From contig NZ_OCMS01000002.1 of the NCBI RefSeq assembly GCF_900215325.1, positions 124,001-188,000 of the forward strand: a DNA stretch of 64,000 nt, written 5' to 3'. Shown piece by piece: positions 54,499 through 63,120 of the stretch. The position numbers and the translations under genes were made by a program. This stretch comes from Fibrobacter sp. UWB16. GTDB lineage: Bacteria; Fibrobacterota; Fibrobacteria; Fibrobacterales; Fibrobacteraceae. Position 1 is the stretch's first letter. Each line of letters begins with the position of its first letter. The notes below the pieces were generated by a model. The model worked only from the letters and a program-made list of their open reading frames with translations. It did no database searches and was not told the DNA's origin.

Positions 54499-55398
54499 AT
54501 GAATGATCTTCCTTTACATAAAAATGCGAATATCCGCACTGCGGATTTTTCGATGTTGAATTTTTTGTGTCAAGCAAACGTGTTGCCCGATAAGATTGCC
54601 ATGTTCAGCAGCCTTAAGGAATTCGGGCTTGAAAATTATGTAAAAGTTCAAGCGGCGGTGCTCCTCTTGGTGAAACGCGGCTCTGTGGATGTTGAACTCG
54701 ATCTCAAGACTTATCACCTTGAAGCGGGCGCCTTGTTCGTCGTTTTTCCGGAACAGGTGTTGCGTGCCAAGAAGGCGTCAGAAGATTTTGACCCCATCTG
54801 CATTGCATGCTCCAAGAACATGATTGATGAACTGATCATTCGCTTTGATGACAATACGCGATTGATCTTAAGGTTCCGTGAAAATCCGTTGCAACAGCTC
54901 GACAAGGGCAAGTTTGAACAATTGAATGCAAGCTTCGAGTTCTTGAAGAAAAAGTTTGAAACGACGGAAACGAACGCTTGCCGCTTGCAGGTCCTCAAGA
55001 ATCACTTGATTGGACTTTTGTACGAATGTATCGGCTTTGTCGATGAACCGCTCACGACGGATGTCGTCAAGAGCCGTGGCCAGGTGCTATTCGCGCAGTT
55101 CATTGATCTCGTTGTCGAAAAGCATCGCGAGCAGCATTCCGTGAAGTATTATGCCGATGAACTCGGCATCACGCCGAAGTATCTCTCTGCTGTCGCCGAA
55201 GAGCAGACCGGGAAGAACGCCAAGCGCTGGATTGATGAGCATATCGCGCTCGATGCAAAGGTGCTGTTGCGCTCGTCTTCTCGAGACATCCAGAAGGTCT
55301 CCAAGATTCTGAACTTCCCGGACGTCTCGTTCTTTGGCAAGTTCTTCAAGCGCCTCGTCGGAGTCTCGCCCAAAGCCTACCGCAAAACAACGGATTAA
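54499..55398 (+). CDS. AraC-family transcriptional regulator
   Basis: 299 residues. The N-terminal cupin-like sensing region (LLLVKRGSVDVELDLKTYHL, GALFVVFPEQV) is followed by a C-terminal double helix-turn-helix (about 205-297: HSVKYYADELGITPKYLSAV, LNFPDVSFFGKFFKRLVG, SPKAYRK). Ligand and targets are unknown; a CRP/AraC-type sensor is suggested by the N-terminal beta region. The stop overlaps the convergent gene by 4 bases, leaving no room for a terminator between them. Confidence 0.92.
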   Translation: MNDLPLHKNANIRTADFSMLNFLCQANVLPDKIAMFSSLKEFGLENYVKVQAAVLLLVKRGSVDVELDLKTYHLEAGALFVVFPEQVLRAKKASEDFDPICIACSKNMIDELIIRFDDNTRLILRFRENPLQQLDKGKFEQLNASFEFLKKKFETTETNACRLQVLKNHLIGLLYECIGFVDEPLTTDVVKSRGQVLFAQFIDLVVEKHREQHSVKYYADELGITPKYLSAVAEEQTGKNAKRWIDEHIALDAKVLLRSSSRDIQKVSKILNFPDVSFFGKFFKRLVGVSPKAYRKTTD

Positions 55399-56081
55399 AC
55401 TTTCATCGCATCGACTTGATTCACGATTGCGGTAACGGCTTCGATGTGCTTGTTGATGTTTTCTAGAATCACTTTTTTGTCATCGGTCATGTTAGGAATG
55501 CGCACGCCCGGGAACATCTCGTAAACTTGTTCGTGATTTTCAGGATATTTGCCGGTCGAAAGGTAATAGACTCCGTAAAGCAAGGGCAGGAGCGTTATTG
55601 TAGAACGCACGTAAATCTCGTGCGGATTGCGGTATTCCTTGAGGTAAAGAAAAAATTGGTGCAAATGCACGAGCAACCCGCGTAGTTCGCGTTCGCATTC
55701 CATACGCAGTTCCGCAAGATTTGGGCTGAAATTTGCAAGCGGCGATTCGCCACAAATCGTTACATTTCGGCTTTTGATATGCAAAAATTCCAGCGGGAAC
55801 ACATCTTGCGAGGTCTTGATTTCATAACGGGTGAATACGTGATTGAACTCGATGTTCTCGCGCTTTGCCTTTGCTGTAAGCTTCTGCAAAGGGAGCAAGT
55901 CTTCGACGGAATTGGACTTCAAAATAAAGCTGACCGTCCACGGAAATTCCAGCGCAGAATATCCTTCCATAAGGCAATCGCCGTGAATGAATGCCGATAC
56001 GAGATTGTCGCCGAACGCTTCTTCAAAGAGCTTCGGCCATTCCGAATTCTGAAATTCTGCAACACTTAAAATCTTTCTCAT
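55395..56081 (-). CDS. Nucleotidyltransferase-like protein, 228 aa
   Basis: The segment LVSAFIHGDCLMEGYSALE resembles the start of a minimal nucleotidyltransferase fold, and a C-terminal helical part (ELRGLLVHLHQFFLYLKEYRN) is like its HEPN-type partners, but the second acid pair is not clear. Soluble, no signal peptide. The family assignment is tentative and could be wrong. It is convergent with the AraC gene and 14 bases downstream of the TPM gene on the same strand, so it is probably in that operon. Confidence 0.65.
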   Translation of the reverse strand: MRKILSVAEFQNSEWPKLFEEAFGDNLVSAFIHGDCLMEGYSALEFPWTVSFILKSNSVEDLLPLQKLTAKAKRENIEFNHVFTRYEIKTSQDVFPLEFLHIKSRNVTICGESPLANFSPNLAELRMECERELRGLLVHLHQFFLYLKEYRNPHEIYVRSTITLLPLLYGVYYLSTGKYPENHEQVYEMFPGVRIPNMTDDKKVILENINKHIEAVTAIVNQVDAMKV

Positions 56082-56095
56082 AGGGAACCTCTAAA

Positions 56096-56896
56096 TTACC
56101 AGCTTCCGCCGGAGCCGCCACCGCCAAAGTGGCCTCCACCAAATCCACCGCCGAAACCGCCTCCAAAGCCGCCTCCGCCAAATCCCCCGAATCCACCGCC
56201 GAAACCGCCGCGGTGGTGACCACGACTGCTATTGCTAAGGGCGTTTCCGAGCAAGAACCAGAGGCATCCGTTTCCGCGTCCGCCGCCGTTCTTCGAAACG
56301 AGCAAAAATAGGATCACGAAAATAATGAGTGCGAGTCCGAACGGGCTGCTTTCTTCTTCTTGCGGGAGCTGGTCTGTGTTGACCTCGATCGTAATGCCTT
56401 TTTCCTTGGCGACGACTTGCGCAATTTCCCAAGCGAGCGTTATGACTCCTTGACCGTATTTTTCAACCCTAAATGCAGGGACAATTGTCTTTTGCTGGAG
56501 CCGTTCCACGAGTACGTCGGGCAAGTAACCTTCGGCGCCATAGCCGACTTCGACACTGCGCCTGCGCTGCTTCATCGCCGCAAAAATCAGGACACCTTCG
56601 TTCGATTTACCGCCAACGCCCCAGCTTTCGGCAATGTTCAAGGCGTAATCTCTAAAGTCCGCATAGCCGATGTCATGGATGAGCGCTACCGCAAGCCCAA
56701 AGCCTGCTTTTCTGTAAAGCTCTTCAGAAAGAGCGTTGATGAACTGCACTTCTTGCTTTGTGAGCAGGCGGTCTTCATCAAGCACATAGCTATTCTGCGG
56801 GCGCTTGGGGAGTCCCGCCTTGTTCACCTTAAAACCTGCCGCAACCGGGATGGCGAGCAACAGAATGAACAATATCGATAAAATTCTTTTTGGCAT
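56096..56896 (-). CDS. TPM-domain membrane protein with Gly-rich tail
   Basis: 266 residues from ATG 56896. Signal peptide (about 1-22), a TPM domain (about 35-165: NSYVLDEDRLLTKQEVQFIN, LIHDIGYADFRDYALNIAES, GVLIFAAMKQRRRSVEVGYG), one membrane helix (LALIIFVILFLLV) and a Gly/Phe repeat tail ending GGSGGSW. TPM proteins are found in photosystem repair, respiratory-complex assembly and unknown envelope roles; none can be chosen here. A 13-residue longer start would be read through the terminator hairpin and is rejected. Confidence 0.88.
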   Translation of the reverse strand: MPKRILSILFILLLAIPVAAGFKVNKAGLPKRPQNSYVLDEDRLLTKQEVQFINALSEELYRKAGFGLAVALIHDIGYADFRDYALNIAESWGVGGKSNEGVLIFAAMKQRRRSVEVGYGAEGYLPDVLVERLQQKTIVPAFRVEKYGQGVITLAWEIAQVVAKEKGITIEVNTDQLPQEEESSPFGLALIIFVILFLLVSKNGGGRGNGCLWFLLGNALSNSSRGHHRGGFGGGFGGFGGGGFGGGFGGGFGGGHFGGGGSGGSW

Positions 56897-56898
56897 AG

Positions 56899-56923
56899 AA
56901 AAAAGCCGCCAAACAGCGGCTTT
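56899..56923 (-). terminator. Terminator abutting the TPM start codon
   Basis: AAAGCCGC / GCGGCTTT with a 6-base loop. On the minus strand the T run ends 2 bases before the TPM ATG. It should end the 56958-58175 transcript. A TATCTTTA promoter-like element (56925-56932) precedes it. Confidence 0.7.
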
Positions 56924-56957
56924 GTAAAGATACATTTTTAGTTTGGAATCATTCCGA

Positions 56958-58175
56958 CTACTTTCCGCAAATCGGCATCAGCTGCTTCTGGAGGGCGCTG
57001 AAGTCCGTCTTTCGGAGAGCGCTGATGGTTGCATCGACTTCGTTTCGGCCGACTCCCTTTGCCGTCGTAAAGAAGTTGATCTTGTCGCCCTTGATAGAAA
57101 TGGTAAAGTCAAATGACGAAATGAATCCGAGCCTACCTCTAAAGGTATTCTCAATTTCAGCAGTGAGTTCCGGTGCTCCAGATTCTTCGTCCGTTGTTGT
57201 GAAGATGGACTTCTTGGAAAGTGCGTTTTCAAGGGCACTGCAAACATTGGCAATCTTGTCGCAGTTCAGCTTGACTTCGCAGCGGGCCTTGCGCACGTGA
57301 TACGGAACTTCAAGAGCGCTTGCAAGTCCGGTCTTTTTCAAAAGTTCTAGCGGGAGGTTCGGTTCTACGATGATAACGTATGGACCCTTTTCGAAATTGA
57401 CATTGCGCAATTTAAAGGAAACAGTACCGTTCTTTTGAGAGCGGCGTTCCGAAAGCGTCTTGCTCTGGCGGGCGATGATTGGGAAATTCGGAAGAGGTCC
57501 AAAAGAATCCTTGACGATAACTTCCCATGCCGGCATTTCCGATCGTGTCAGTTCAAAATTCTGTTCAGATGTTGTCATGATGGTGATGCTCGAAAGTCTT
57601 TCGACGAGGAGCTTTTCGATTTCCGGGAGGCCGTGCTGCAGGCGGTGGCTATCGTCGAGCGGGTAAACTTCTGCAAGCTGGAGCAAGTAGAAATTGTGTT
57701 CGTCGACTTTGTCTTTGGCCTCGGTCAAATCGTTGGCTGCATTGACATAGACTCGGTTTTCTATTGCTTTACGGGCAGACTTTTCAAGGTTTGCAATTTC
57801 TTGCTTGAGCGTTTTCAGGCGGAACTGGAGATCCGCGGTGAACTCGTCCATATCGAGTGTTGCTGTAGCCTTAAAGCCTTTATCCGCTTTTACGGGAACG
57901 ACCTGGACGCCTTTGAGAACAACGTTACTCTTGACATTGTTTTTGGCTCTGTAAGTTTCGCCAAGGACGCTCTTACCGTCAGTGATGTCTTCGTACTTGG
58001 TCAGTGTCTGTGTTGCAGTAATCTGGGATTTGACCTGCTTTGCTACACCTGCAATAGCGGAGTTATTGGCATCTTCCTGGGAAATAGTGGATGTTGCTGT
58101 GTATGTAACGATTTTCCCTGCCATAGCTGGGATTACTGCGAGACAAGCACTAAGGATAAGGCTTTTGATGTTCAT
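56958..58175 (-). CDS. Exported LPP20-like protein, 405 aa
   Basis: Sec signal peptide (MNIKSLILSACLAVIPAMAG). The segment YTATSTISQEDANNSAIAGV...KSQITATQT is like the LPP20 domain of outer-membrane-associated proteins. A coiled coil follows (about 115-175) and then beta-rich domains with two conserved-looking Cys (about 290-305). Similar proteins contain Ig-like or carbohydrate-binding parts of unknown use. It starts 2 bases after the preceding gene's stop, so the two are one unit. Confidence 0.75.
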   Translation of the reverse strand: MNIKSLILSACLAVIPAMAGKIVTYTATSTISQEDANNSAIAGVAKQVKSQITATQTLTKYEDITDGKSVLGETYRAKNNVKSNVVLKGVQVVPVKADKGFKATATLDMDEFTADLQFRLKTLKQEIANLEKSARKAIENRVYVNAANDLTEAKDKVDEHNFYLLQLAEVYPLDDSHRLQHGLPEIEKLLVERLSSITIMTTSEQNFELTRSEMPAWEVIVKDSFGPLPNFPIIARQSKTLSERRSQKNGTVSFKLRNVNFEKGPYVIIVEPNLPLELLKKTGLASALEVPYHVRKARCEVKLNCDKIANVCSALENALSKKSIFTTTDEESGAPELTAEIENTFRGRLGFISSFDFTISIKGDKINFFTTAKGVGRNEVDATISALRKTDFSALQKQLMPICGK

Positions 58176-58177
58176 TA

Positions 58178-59215
58178 CTAGTTCAGCTCCATTAAGATCA
58201 GCTTACGAGTGATGTTGTTTTTCTTGGTTTCGGCGATTGGCTTTAAAATCTGCCTAATCTTGGAATAAACTTCCTGGGAATCCTTGTACTTCAAGGGGTT
58301 CGCATAGACGACGAAGTCCAAAGTCTTTGCGGTCATGACATTGACTTTCACAGAGCTGAAGTTGCTCTTGAGTCCCTTCATGATGGCGTCGTGTAAATCT
58401 TCGGTCTGGCTGTCGGAGTATTCACCCTTGATGTTCACGACGACCTTGTACTGTGAACCCTTGGCGAGGTCCATCTTCCAGTAGCCGAGAATCTTCTGTT
58501 CCAGGCCCGGCATGGCTTTGCGGACTGCTGCGCCAATGTTGGAGTTCAAGTTGATTTTGGACGTGTGGCCGTTGTTGCGGACTACAGCCGACTGCGAACC
58601 GAGGAGGCGCGAAGTCGAAGTCTCGTATGCGGAGATGTCGACAGACACTTCGTCGTTTGTAACTTCTTGAGAGTACTTGATATAGACGTCGGCGTCCAGA
58701 GCGATACCTGCGAGATAGGAAAGGTCGTCTTCGGTATTGGCAATGTCGTTCTGCATCTGGAGGATGCCGGTCAGTTCAGCCTGACCTTCAACAGACTTGA
58801 CATCGTAGTTCTTCTTGGTGAGGTAGCCGTTGATGGCATCTGCCGTGGTGCGGGAGTACGGGCTTTCGGCGGCGACTTCCGGTACGCCATCCTTGTTGAT
58901 GCTAAGTGTCGGAGAAACCATGATGACCGGCTGGCTGATGTTCTGGGCTGCACCCTGGTCTACGTAAGTTTCGGTTGCTGCGTTAGCAGCGCTACCTGTG
59001 TTGAATGCCGTAGGTGTATTTGCGGTCGACTTTGTAGCAGCGGTTGCGGTAGATCCATAGCCGTCGAGCTCATTGTAGGCACATTCGGCTCTTTGGCGTG
59101 TTGCTGCGGCCTTCTGACGGGAATCGGAATCGTTGCGCTTTACAGCGTTGGGGGCAGAACAGGCCGTTTCGGCTAAAAGAAGTGCTAAGCAGAGCGATGG
59201 AATCAAGTGTTTCAT
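58178..59215 (-). CDS. DUF6175-like lipoprotein
   Basis: 345 residues from ATG 59215. The signal peptide ends AETAC (lipobox). A low-complexity Ala/Thr-rich region (50-90) precedes a domain starting QPVIMVSPTLSINKDGVPE and containing LAGIALDADVYIKYS and SAYETSTSRLLGSQSAV, which resembles DUF6175 proteins of Bacteroidota. Its function is not known. It is the first gene of a two-gene unit with the LPP20-like protein. An upstream in-frame start (59335) would place 40 unlikely residues before the signal peptide. Confidence 0.75.
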   Translation of the reverse strand: MKHLIPSLCLALLLAETACSAPNAVKRNDSDSRQKAAATRQRAECAYNELDGYGSTATAATKSTANTPTAFNTGSAANAATETYVDQGAAQNISQPVIMVSPTLSINKDGVPEVAAESPYSRTTADAINGYLTKKNYDVKSVEGQAELTGILQMQNDIANTEDDLSYLAGIALDADVYIKYSQEVTNDEVSVDISAYETSTSRLLGSQSAVVRNNGHTSKINLNSNIGAAVRKAMPGLEQKILGYWKMDLAKGSQYKVVVNIKGEYSDSQTEDLHDAIMKGLKSNFSSVKVNVMTAKTLDFVVYANPLKYKDSQEVYSKIRQILKPIAETKKNNITRKLILMELN

Positions 59216-59426
59216 ATTGCAAAATCTCTTTAAAGGTTTCCTACAATTAGTATACAGATAATATACAATGTTTTGTGTTCCGAAGTAAACAAATAATACG
59301 ATTTGTAAAATACTTTTTTTAGGAGTTGCTATCATAGTGAAAATTGGATATATATACCCATAGAGGCTACATTTATTTGTAGTTTAGAGAGTGTTAGAGA
59401 AAATCTTCACGTCAGTGAGGTTGAAT

Positions 59427-60065
59427 ATGAGCGAAAAATGGATCTGGCTGCCCGATTGGGCCTCGAATCTTGGTATTTGGGAAGATGATCTGATGGACGT
59501 AGCTCCTTCAGCAAACCATAACTATGTGCAGTACAGCCAATTGGCTGAGTTTTTGGAAAAGCCGGAGAACATTCCGGATTTCAAGAAATCGTCCACTGTC
59601 GTGGCATGGGGGCTTGGCGCTTTATCGCTGATGTGTTCTACCGCGGGTCCGCAAAAGGGGCAAAAGTGGATATTGCTTTCGCCGTATGCAGACTTCTGCG
59701 ACGAGATTGGGAACTGGACGGTTCCGAACTTGCATTTTATGGCGCACCAGCTCGAGACGACTACGGAACCTGCGCTCAAGGCGTTCCAGGAACTTTTTGA
59801 AGAAGATTTTGGCGACTGGCAGGATGACTGGTTCGACGAGGCCAAGAAGTACGATGCCGAATCGCTAGCCAAGGGCTTGATGTATCTAGCGTCGCACAAG
59901 GTGGAATCGGTAATCCCGAACAGCGAGAATATTCAAGTGCTTTATGGGCGACAGGACACGGTTGTTCAGCCGGAATGGACGTTGAAGCTCAAGGAATTCT
60001 TGCCTAATGCAGAATTCAAGGAACGCCCTAAGGCCGGCCACTGGCCGCCGATGCTGTTGCTTTGA
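59427..60065 (+). CDS. BioH-like alpha/beta hydrolase lacking the nucleophile Ser
   Basis: 212 residues from ATG 59427 (GAGG upstream; GTG 59391 is possible). Overall sequence and the C-terminal LYGRQDTVVQP (acid) and KAGHWPPML (His) match pimeloyl-ACP esterase/BioH-type hydrolases. The nucleophile elbow, normally W-S-L-G-G, reads AWGLGALSL, so Gly replaces Ser. It may be a pseudoenzyme or use another residue. No bio genes are nearby. The sequence is continuous with no frameshift. Confidence 0.75.
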   Translation: MSEKWIWLPDWASNLGIWEDDLMDVAPSANHNYVQYSQLAEFLEKPENIPDFKKSSTVVAWGLGALSLMCSTAGPQKGQKWILLSPYADFCDEIGNWTVPNLHFMAHQLETTTEPALKAFQELFEEDFGDWQDDWFDEAKKYDAESLAKGLMYLASHKVESVIPNSENIQVLYGRQDTVVQPEWTLKLKEFLPNAEFKERPKAGHWPPMLLL

Positions 60066-60079
60066 GAAGTCCTTTATGC

Positions 60080-60181
60080 TGTCATGCCCGCCGGAGCCTG
60101 TGCTGAGCGAAGTCGAAGTAAGCGGGCATCTCCATTTTCACTTAACAAGAAGGAGATGCCCGCTTTCGCGGGAAAGACATC
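60080..60181. repeat. Inverted pair of TGTCATGCCCGCC-type repeats
   Basis: TGTCATGCCCGCC...GCGGGCATCTCC is followed after about 18 bases by a unit in the opposite orientation (GGAGATGCCCGCTTTCGCGG...GACA). It lies between convergent genes. Confidence 0.7.
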
Positions 60182-60196
60182 ATTGAGTAAGGTTTG

Positions 60197-62125
60197 CTAT
60201 AACTTATTTTTCAATTTTCCAAGCGCAAACAGCGCTACAAGGTAAATCGCAAAGAACCACAGCAAGGCTTTTTCGAAACTTTCACCGACAGATGTATAGA
60301 AGGTGCTCCTCGTCTTGAGGGGCATTTTTCTTTGTATGACGCGTTCTTCGAAAATGTTCGTGTTCTGATCGTAGTGGCCATACTGGTCGATGAATGCTGA
60401 AACGCCGCTGTTTGCAAGGCGAGCGACTGGATATCCGTAGGTAACTGCAAGGTGACGTACGATGTTCAAGTGCTGGAAAGGGGCCGTGCTGTGGCCGAAC
60501 CAGCCGTCGTTCGTGATGTTCACCATCAGGCGGGACCCTGCACGGATGGCATCGCGGATGATGTCTCCGAAAATGGCGTCGTAGCAGATATAGGGCGTCC
60601 AGTTGTAAGGGCCGTAAACAGGAGTTTCTTTGCCGGGGACAAAGTCGCCTTCGCCAAGATCCACGTAGTTCAGGATGGGGAACACATCGTCGAATGGAAT
60701 GCGTTCGCTAAACGGTACGAGGTGCTTTTTGATGTAGCGCTTGGGGAAATAAGGATCGCCCGGTGTAAAGAGGAACGAGGCGTTGTAGATCTCGAATCGG
60801 CGCGGGTTGTTGAGGTCTTTCGAAACTCGCTTGAAGTCAAGTGCTCCGGTGAGGATGCTTGCGTTTTTCACGTCCGCCATGTGATGCAGGCGGTTGATGA
60901 CTTCCGGCTGTCTACGGATGTGGTCCGGAATGGCTGTTTCGGCAAGGAGTATTAAGTCGGCGCCGTTTGGCGTGCTGTCCATGGCCATGCCGAACGTCTT
61001 GGTGACGATGGAATCGAATCGGGCCTTGCTCCACTTGGCGCCTTGCGCAATGCTTGGCTGCACCATGGCGATGGATGGATTTTCAGGAGCGTTTGCGTTG
61101 TAGTATGGTGCTGCTTCTGGTGCTGAAAGTACGCTACTTCCGTATGTCAGAAGAACCATGAAAATTGCGAACGGGATTGCAAATAGTGCGAGCTTTTTTC
61201 GGCCCTTCTGCAAGAAGGCGTAAGCGACAATCTGGTTCGAGGCGACAATGAGAATGGTGTAGCCGAACACACCGATGATGGCGAGCGCCTGGATCAGTTC
61301 AAGATGATTGCCGAAAGTGTAGCCGAGATGGCTCCACGGGAAAGCGAAGTCACCTGTTGTGCGCACCATTTCGATTCCTGCAAAGAAAATGGGGAAGAAT
61401 GCAAGCAGGTAAGCTTTGCCTTTGATCTTTAGATTCTTGGCGGTGGAGTAAGCAAATGCGGCGAGGACATTGAACAAGCTTAAGTAAGCGATGAGGAGAA
61501 TGAGCCCAAGGAAGATGAGTCCAGAAGGGGCTGTCTCTACGTTCATCACATTGCGGATCCAGTAGTAATTGATGGTGTTGTAGACCATGCTTGCCCAGAA
61601 TGTGGCAAAGACTGCTGTTTCGCGGTTGTACTTGTTGAGCATGATGAACCACGGCACAAGTAGCACGAGCATGGCGGGGCCAAGCGGCAGAGGCGGGAAT
61701 GCAAAAGCGACAAAGCCCCACGAAATTGTGGCGAGTGCAAGTGCGATGCGGGCATTTTTCTGCTTAAAGAGCTTCACGTTCCAGCGCGCAAAAAGCGAGA
61801 ACCAGTAAAGCATCATCGGGATGAACGTCGTTACAATCTGGTAAAGCCCCGCATGGCTGCGCGTGAGGTAATCCAAGGCGAGGAACGCAAAGACGATGAT
61901 GCCGTATGTGTTCATGAACCGCGCAAAGGGGCGGCGGGCGTTCTTGAAAAACAGAAACGCGATGGCTGCAACGATAGGCAAAAGCTGCGGAAGCTGCGTG
62001 TAAAGCCCCGGCGTATCCGGACGCAACAAGAACAATACGAATTCAATCGCAACAAGTACCGCGACGTAAACCTTGTATGCCCGCGGAAGAGATTTAAGCT
62101 TGTTTAGTAACTGGTCAATGGTCAT
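60197..62125 (-). CDS. lnt: Apolipoprotein N-acyltransferase
   Basis: 642 residues, longer than E. coli Lnt (512). About eight membrane segments (1-340) precede a nitrilase domain with catalytic Glu in LILLAETAIP, Lys in IKKHLVPFSERIPFDD and Cys in TPYICYDAIFGD. A C-terminal membrane helix follows. It adds the third acyl chain to lipoproteins, matching the many lipoprotein genes here. The first codons (ATGACCATTGACCAGTTACT) closely resemble the ACTA-type repeat, so the start is uncertain; no ribosome site is seen. Confidence 0.93.
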   Translation of the reverse strand: MTIDQLLNKLKSLPRAYKVYVAVLVAIEFVLFLLRPDTPGLYTQLPQLLPIVAAIAFLFFKNARRPFARFMNTYGIIVFAFLALDYLTRSHAGLYQIVTTFIPMMLYWFSLFARWNVKLFKQKNARIALALATISWGFVAFAFPPLPLGPAMLVLLVPWFIMLNKYNRETAVFATFWASMVYNTINYYWIRNVMNVETAPSGLIFLGLILLIAYLSLFNVLAAFAYSTAKNLKIKGKAYLLAFFPIFFAGIEMVRTTGDFAFPWSHLGYTFGNHLELIQALAIIGVFGYTILIVASNQIVAYAFLQKGRKKLALFAIPFAIFMVLLTYGSSVLSAPEAAPYYNANAPENPSIAMVQPSIAQGAKWSKARFDSIVTKTFGMAMDSTPNGADLILLAETAIPDHIRRQPEVINRLHHMADVKNASILTGALDFKRVSKDLNNPRRFEIYNASFLFTPGDPYFPKRYIKKHLVPFSERIPFDDVFPILNYVDLGEGDFVPGKETPVYGPYNWTPYICYDAIFGDIIRDAIRAGSRLMVNITNDGWFGHSTAPFQHLNIVRHLAVTYGYPVARLANSGVSAFIDQYGHYDQNTNIFEERVIQRKMPLKTRSTFYTSVGESFEKALLWFFAIYLVALFALGKLKNKL

Positions 62126-62184
62126 TAGTTATTAGTTGGTAGTCGTTGGTGCATGTCATTCCGTGCTTGTCACGGAATCGCCTT
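62107..62184. repeat. ACTA-type and TGTCATTCC-type repeats at the lnt-rsmI gap
   Basis: TTAGTTATTAGTTGGTAGTC (reverse of the ACTAATAACTA family) spans the lnt start, followed by TGTCATTCCGTGC...GCACGGAATCGCC-like palindrome (62154-62182), 9 bases from the rsmI stop. Confidence 0.6.
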
Positions 62185-62191
62185 TCACGAA

Positions 62192-62878
62192 TTACAATCC
62201 ACTTTTATCTTGGGGATTGAACACGAGCACAAATTCGCCTTTCGGCGGATGGGCCTTGAAGTGCGCAGAAATTTCCGTCGGCGTTCCGATGAGGTGTTCC
62301 TCGAACTTCTTGGTGAGCTCGCGCATTAACGCAATCTTGATATCGCCAAAGACAAGCTTGATTTCTTCGACGAACTTGTCGATGTTGTGCGGGCTGGCGT
62401 AGAAAATCTGCGTCGCTTCTTCGTCTTTCAACTTCTCGAGCAAGTGGATGCGCTGGGCGCTCTTCTTGGGAGAGAAATACTGGAACGTAAAGTGGTCGGT
62501 CGGCATGCCGCAAGAGACGAGTGCCGTAATCATTGCGCACGGGCCCGGGATGGCACGCACGTCAATGCCTTCGCGGACGCATTCGCGCACGAGATTGAAT
62601 GCCGGGTCTGCAACGCCGGGCGTTCCTGCATCGCTTACGAGTGCGATGTCGCCGGTGTTCTTCAAGAAGTCGACGTACTTGGGCGTGACCTTTTCTTTGT
62701 TGAAGTCATGGTAGGCTTCCATCGGCGTCGTGATGCCGTAATTGTCAAAGAGAATTCTCGAATGGCGGGTGTCTTCGGCAAGGACGAGGGGAACTTCTTT
62801 AAGGATGCGCACAGCGCGGTAGGTGATATCTTCCATGTTCCCGATGGGAGTCGCTACGATGTATAAAGTGTATGACAT
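62192..62878 (-). CDS. rsmI: 16S rRNA C1402 2'-O-methyltransferase RsmI
   Basis: 228 residues, tetrapyrrole-methylase fold. LYIVATPIGNMEDITYRAV, LAEDTRHS, LVSDAGTPGVADP and AIPGPCAMITALVSCG are the family motifs. It methylates the 2'-OH of C1402 in the ribosomal decoding centre. Followed on the same strand by a repeat gap and then lnt. Confidence 0.95.
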   Translation of the reverse strand: MSYTLYIVATPIGNMEDITYRAVRILKEVPLVLAEDTRHSRILFDNYGITTPMEAYHDFNKEKVTPKYVDFLKNTGDIALVSDAGTPGVADPAFNLVRECVREGIDVRAIPGPCAMITALVSCGMPTDHFTFQYFSPKKSAQRIHLLEKLKDEEATQIFYASPHNIDKFVEEIKLVFGDIKIALMRELTKKFEEHLIGTPTEISAHFKAHPPKGEFVLVFNPQDKSGL

Positions 62879-62894
62879 GATGTAAAAATAGATT

Positions 62895-63118
62895 TTAGAC
62901 GAGAGACGAGAGACGAAAGACGAAAGAAAAATAGTGATTAGCGGTTTGTAGGCGGTAGGAAGTAGGAAGAATGTGTCATCCTGAGCGAAGTCGAAGGATC
63001 TAGTTAAGTGCCGAAGTCTCTTTGTGGTATTTAGTAGTGCGTAGACAAGAATTTACTGGATTCCTCGTCCTAACGGACTCGGAATGACGTTTCTACAATT
63101 TGACTCGGAATGACGAGT
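62895..63118. repeat. Repeat mosaic between rsmI and the 63121 lipoprotein
   Basis: TTAGACGAGAGACGAGAGA (62895-62913, identical to the reverse of 22581-22599 in rsmB), GACGAAAGACGAAAG, GTAGGCGGTAGGAAGTAGG, then GTCATCCTGAGCG...GAAGGATCTAGTTAA and TTTACTGGATTCCTCG...GGAATGACG arms. No gene seen. Confidence 0.7.
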
Positions 63119-63120
63119 TG

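Noticed and set aside
59391-59427. Frameshift as the reason for the missing Ser in the BioH-like protein
   Set aside because: The frame is continuous from start to the conserved C-terminal His; the elbow differs by substitution, not by a shift.
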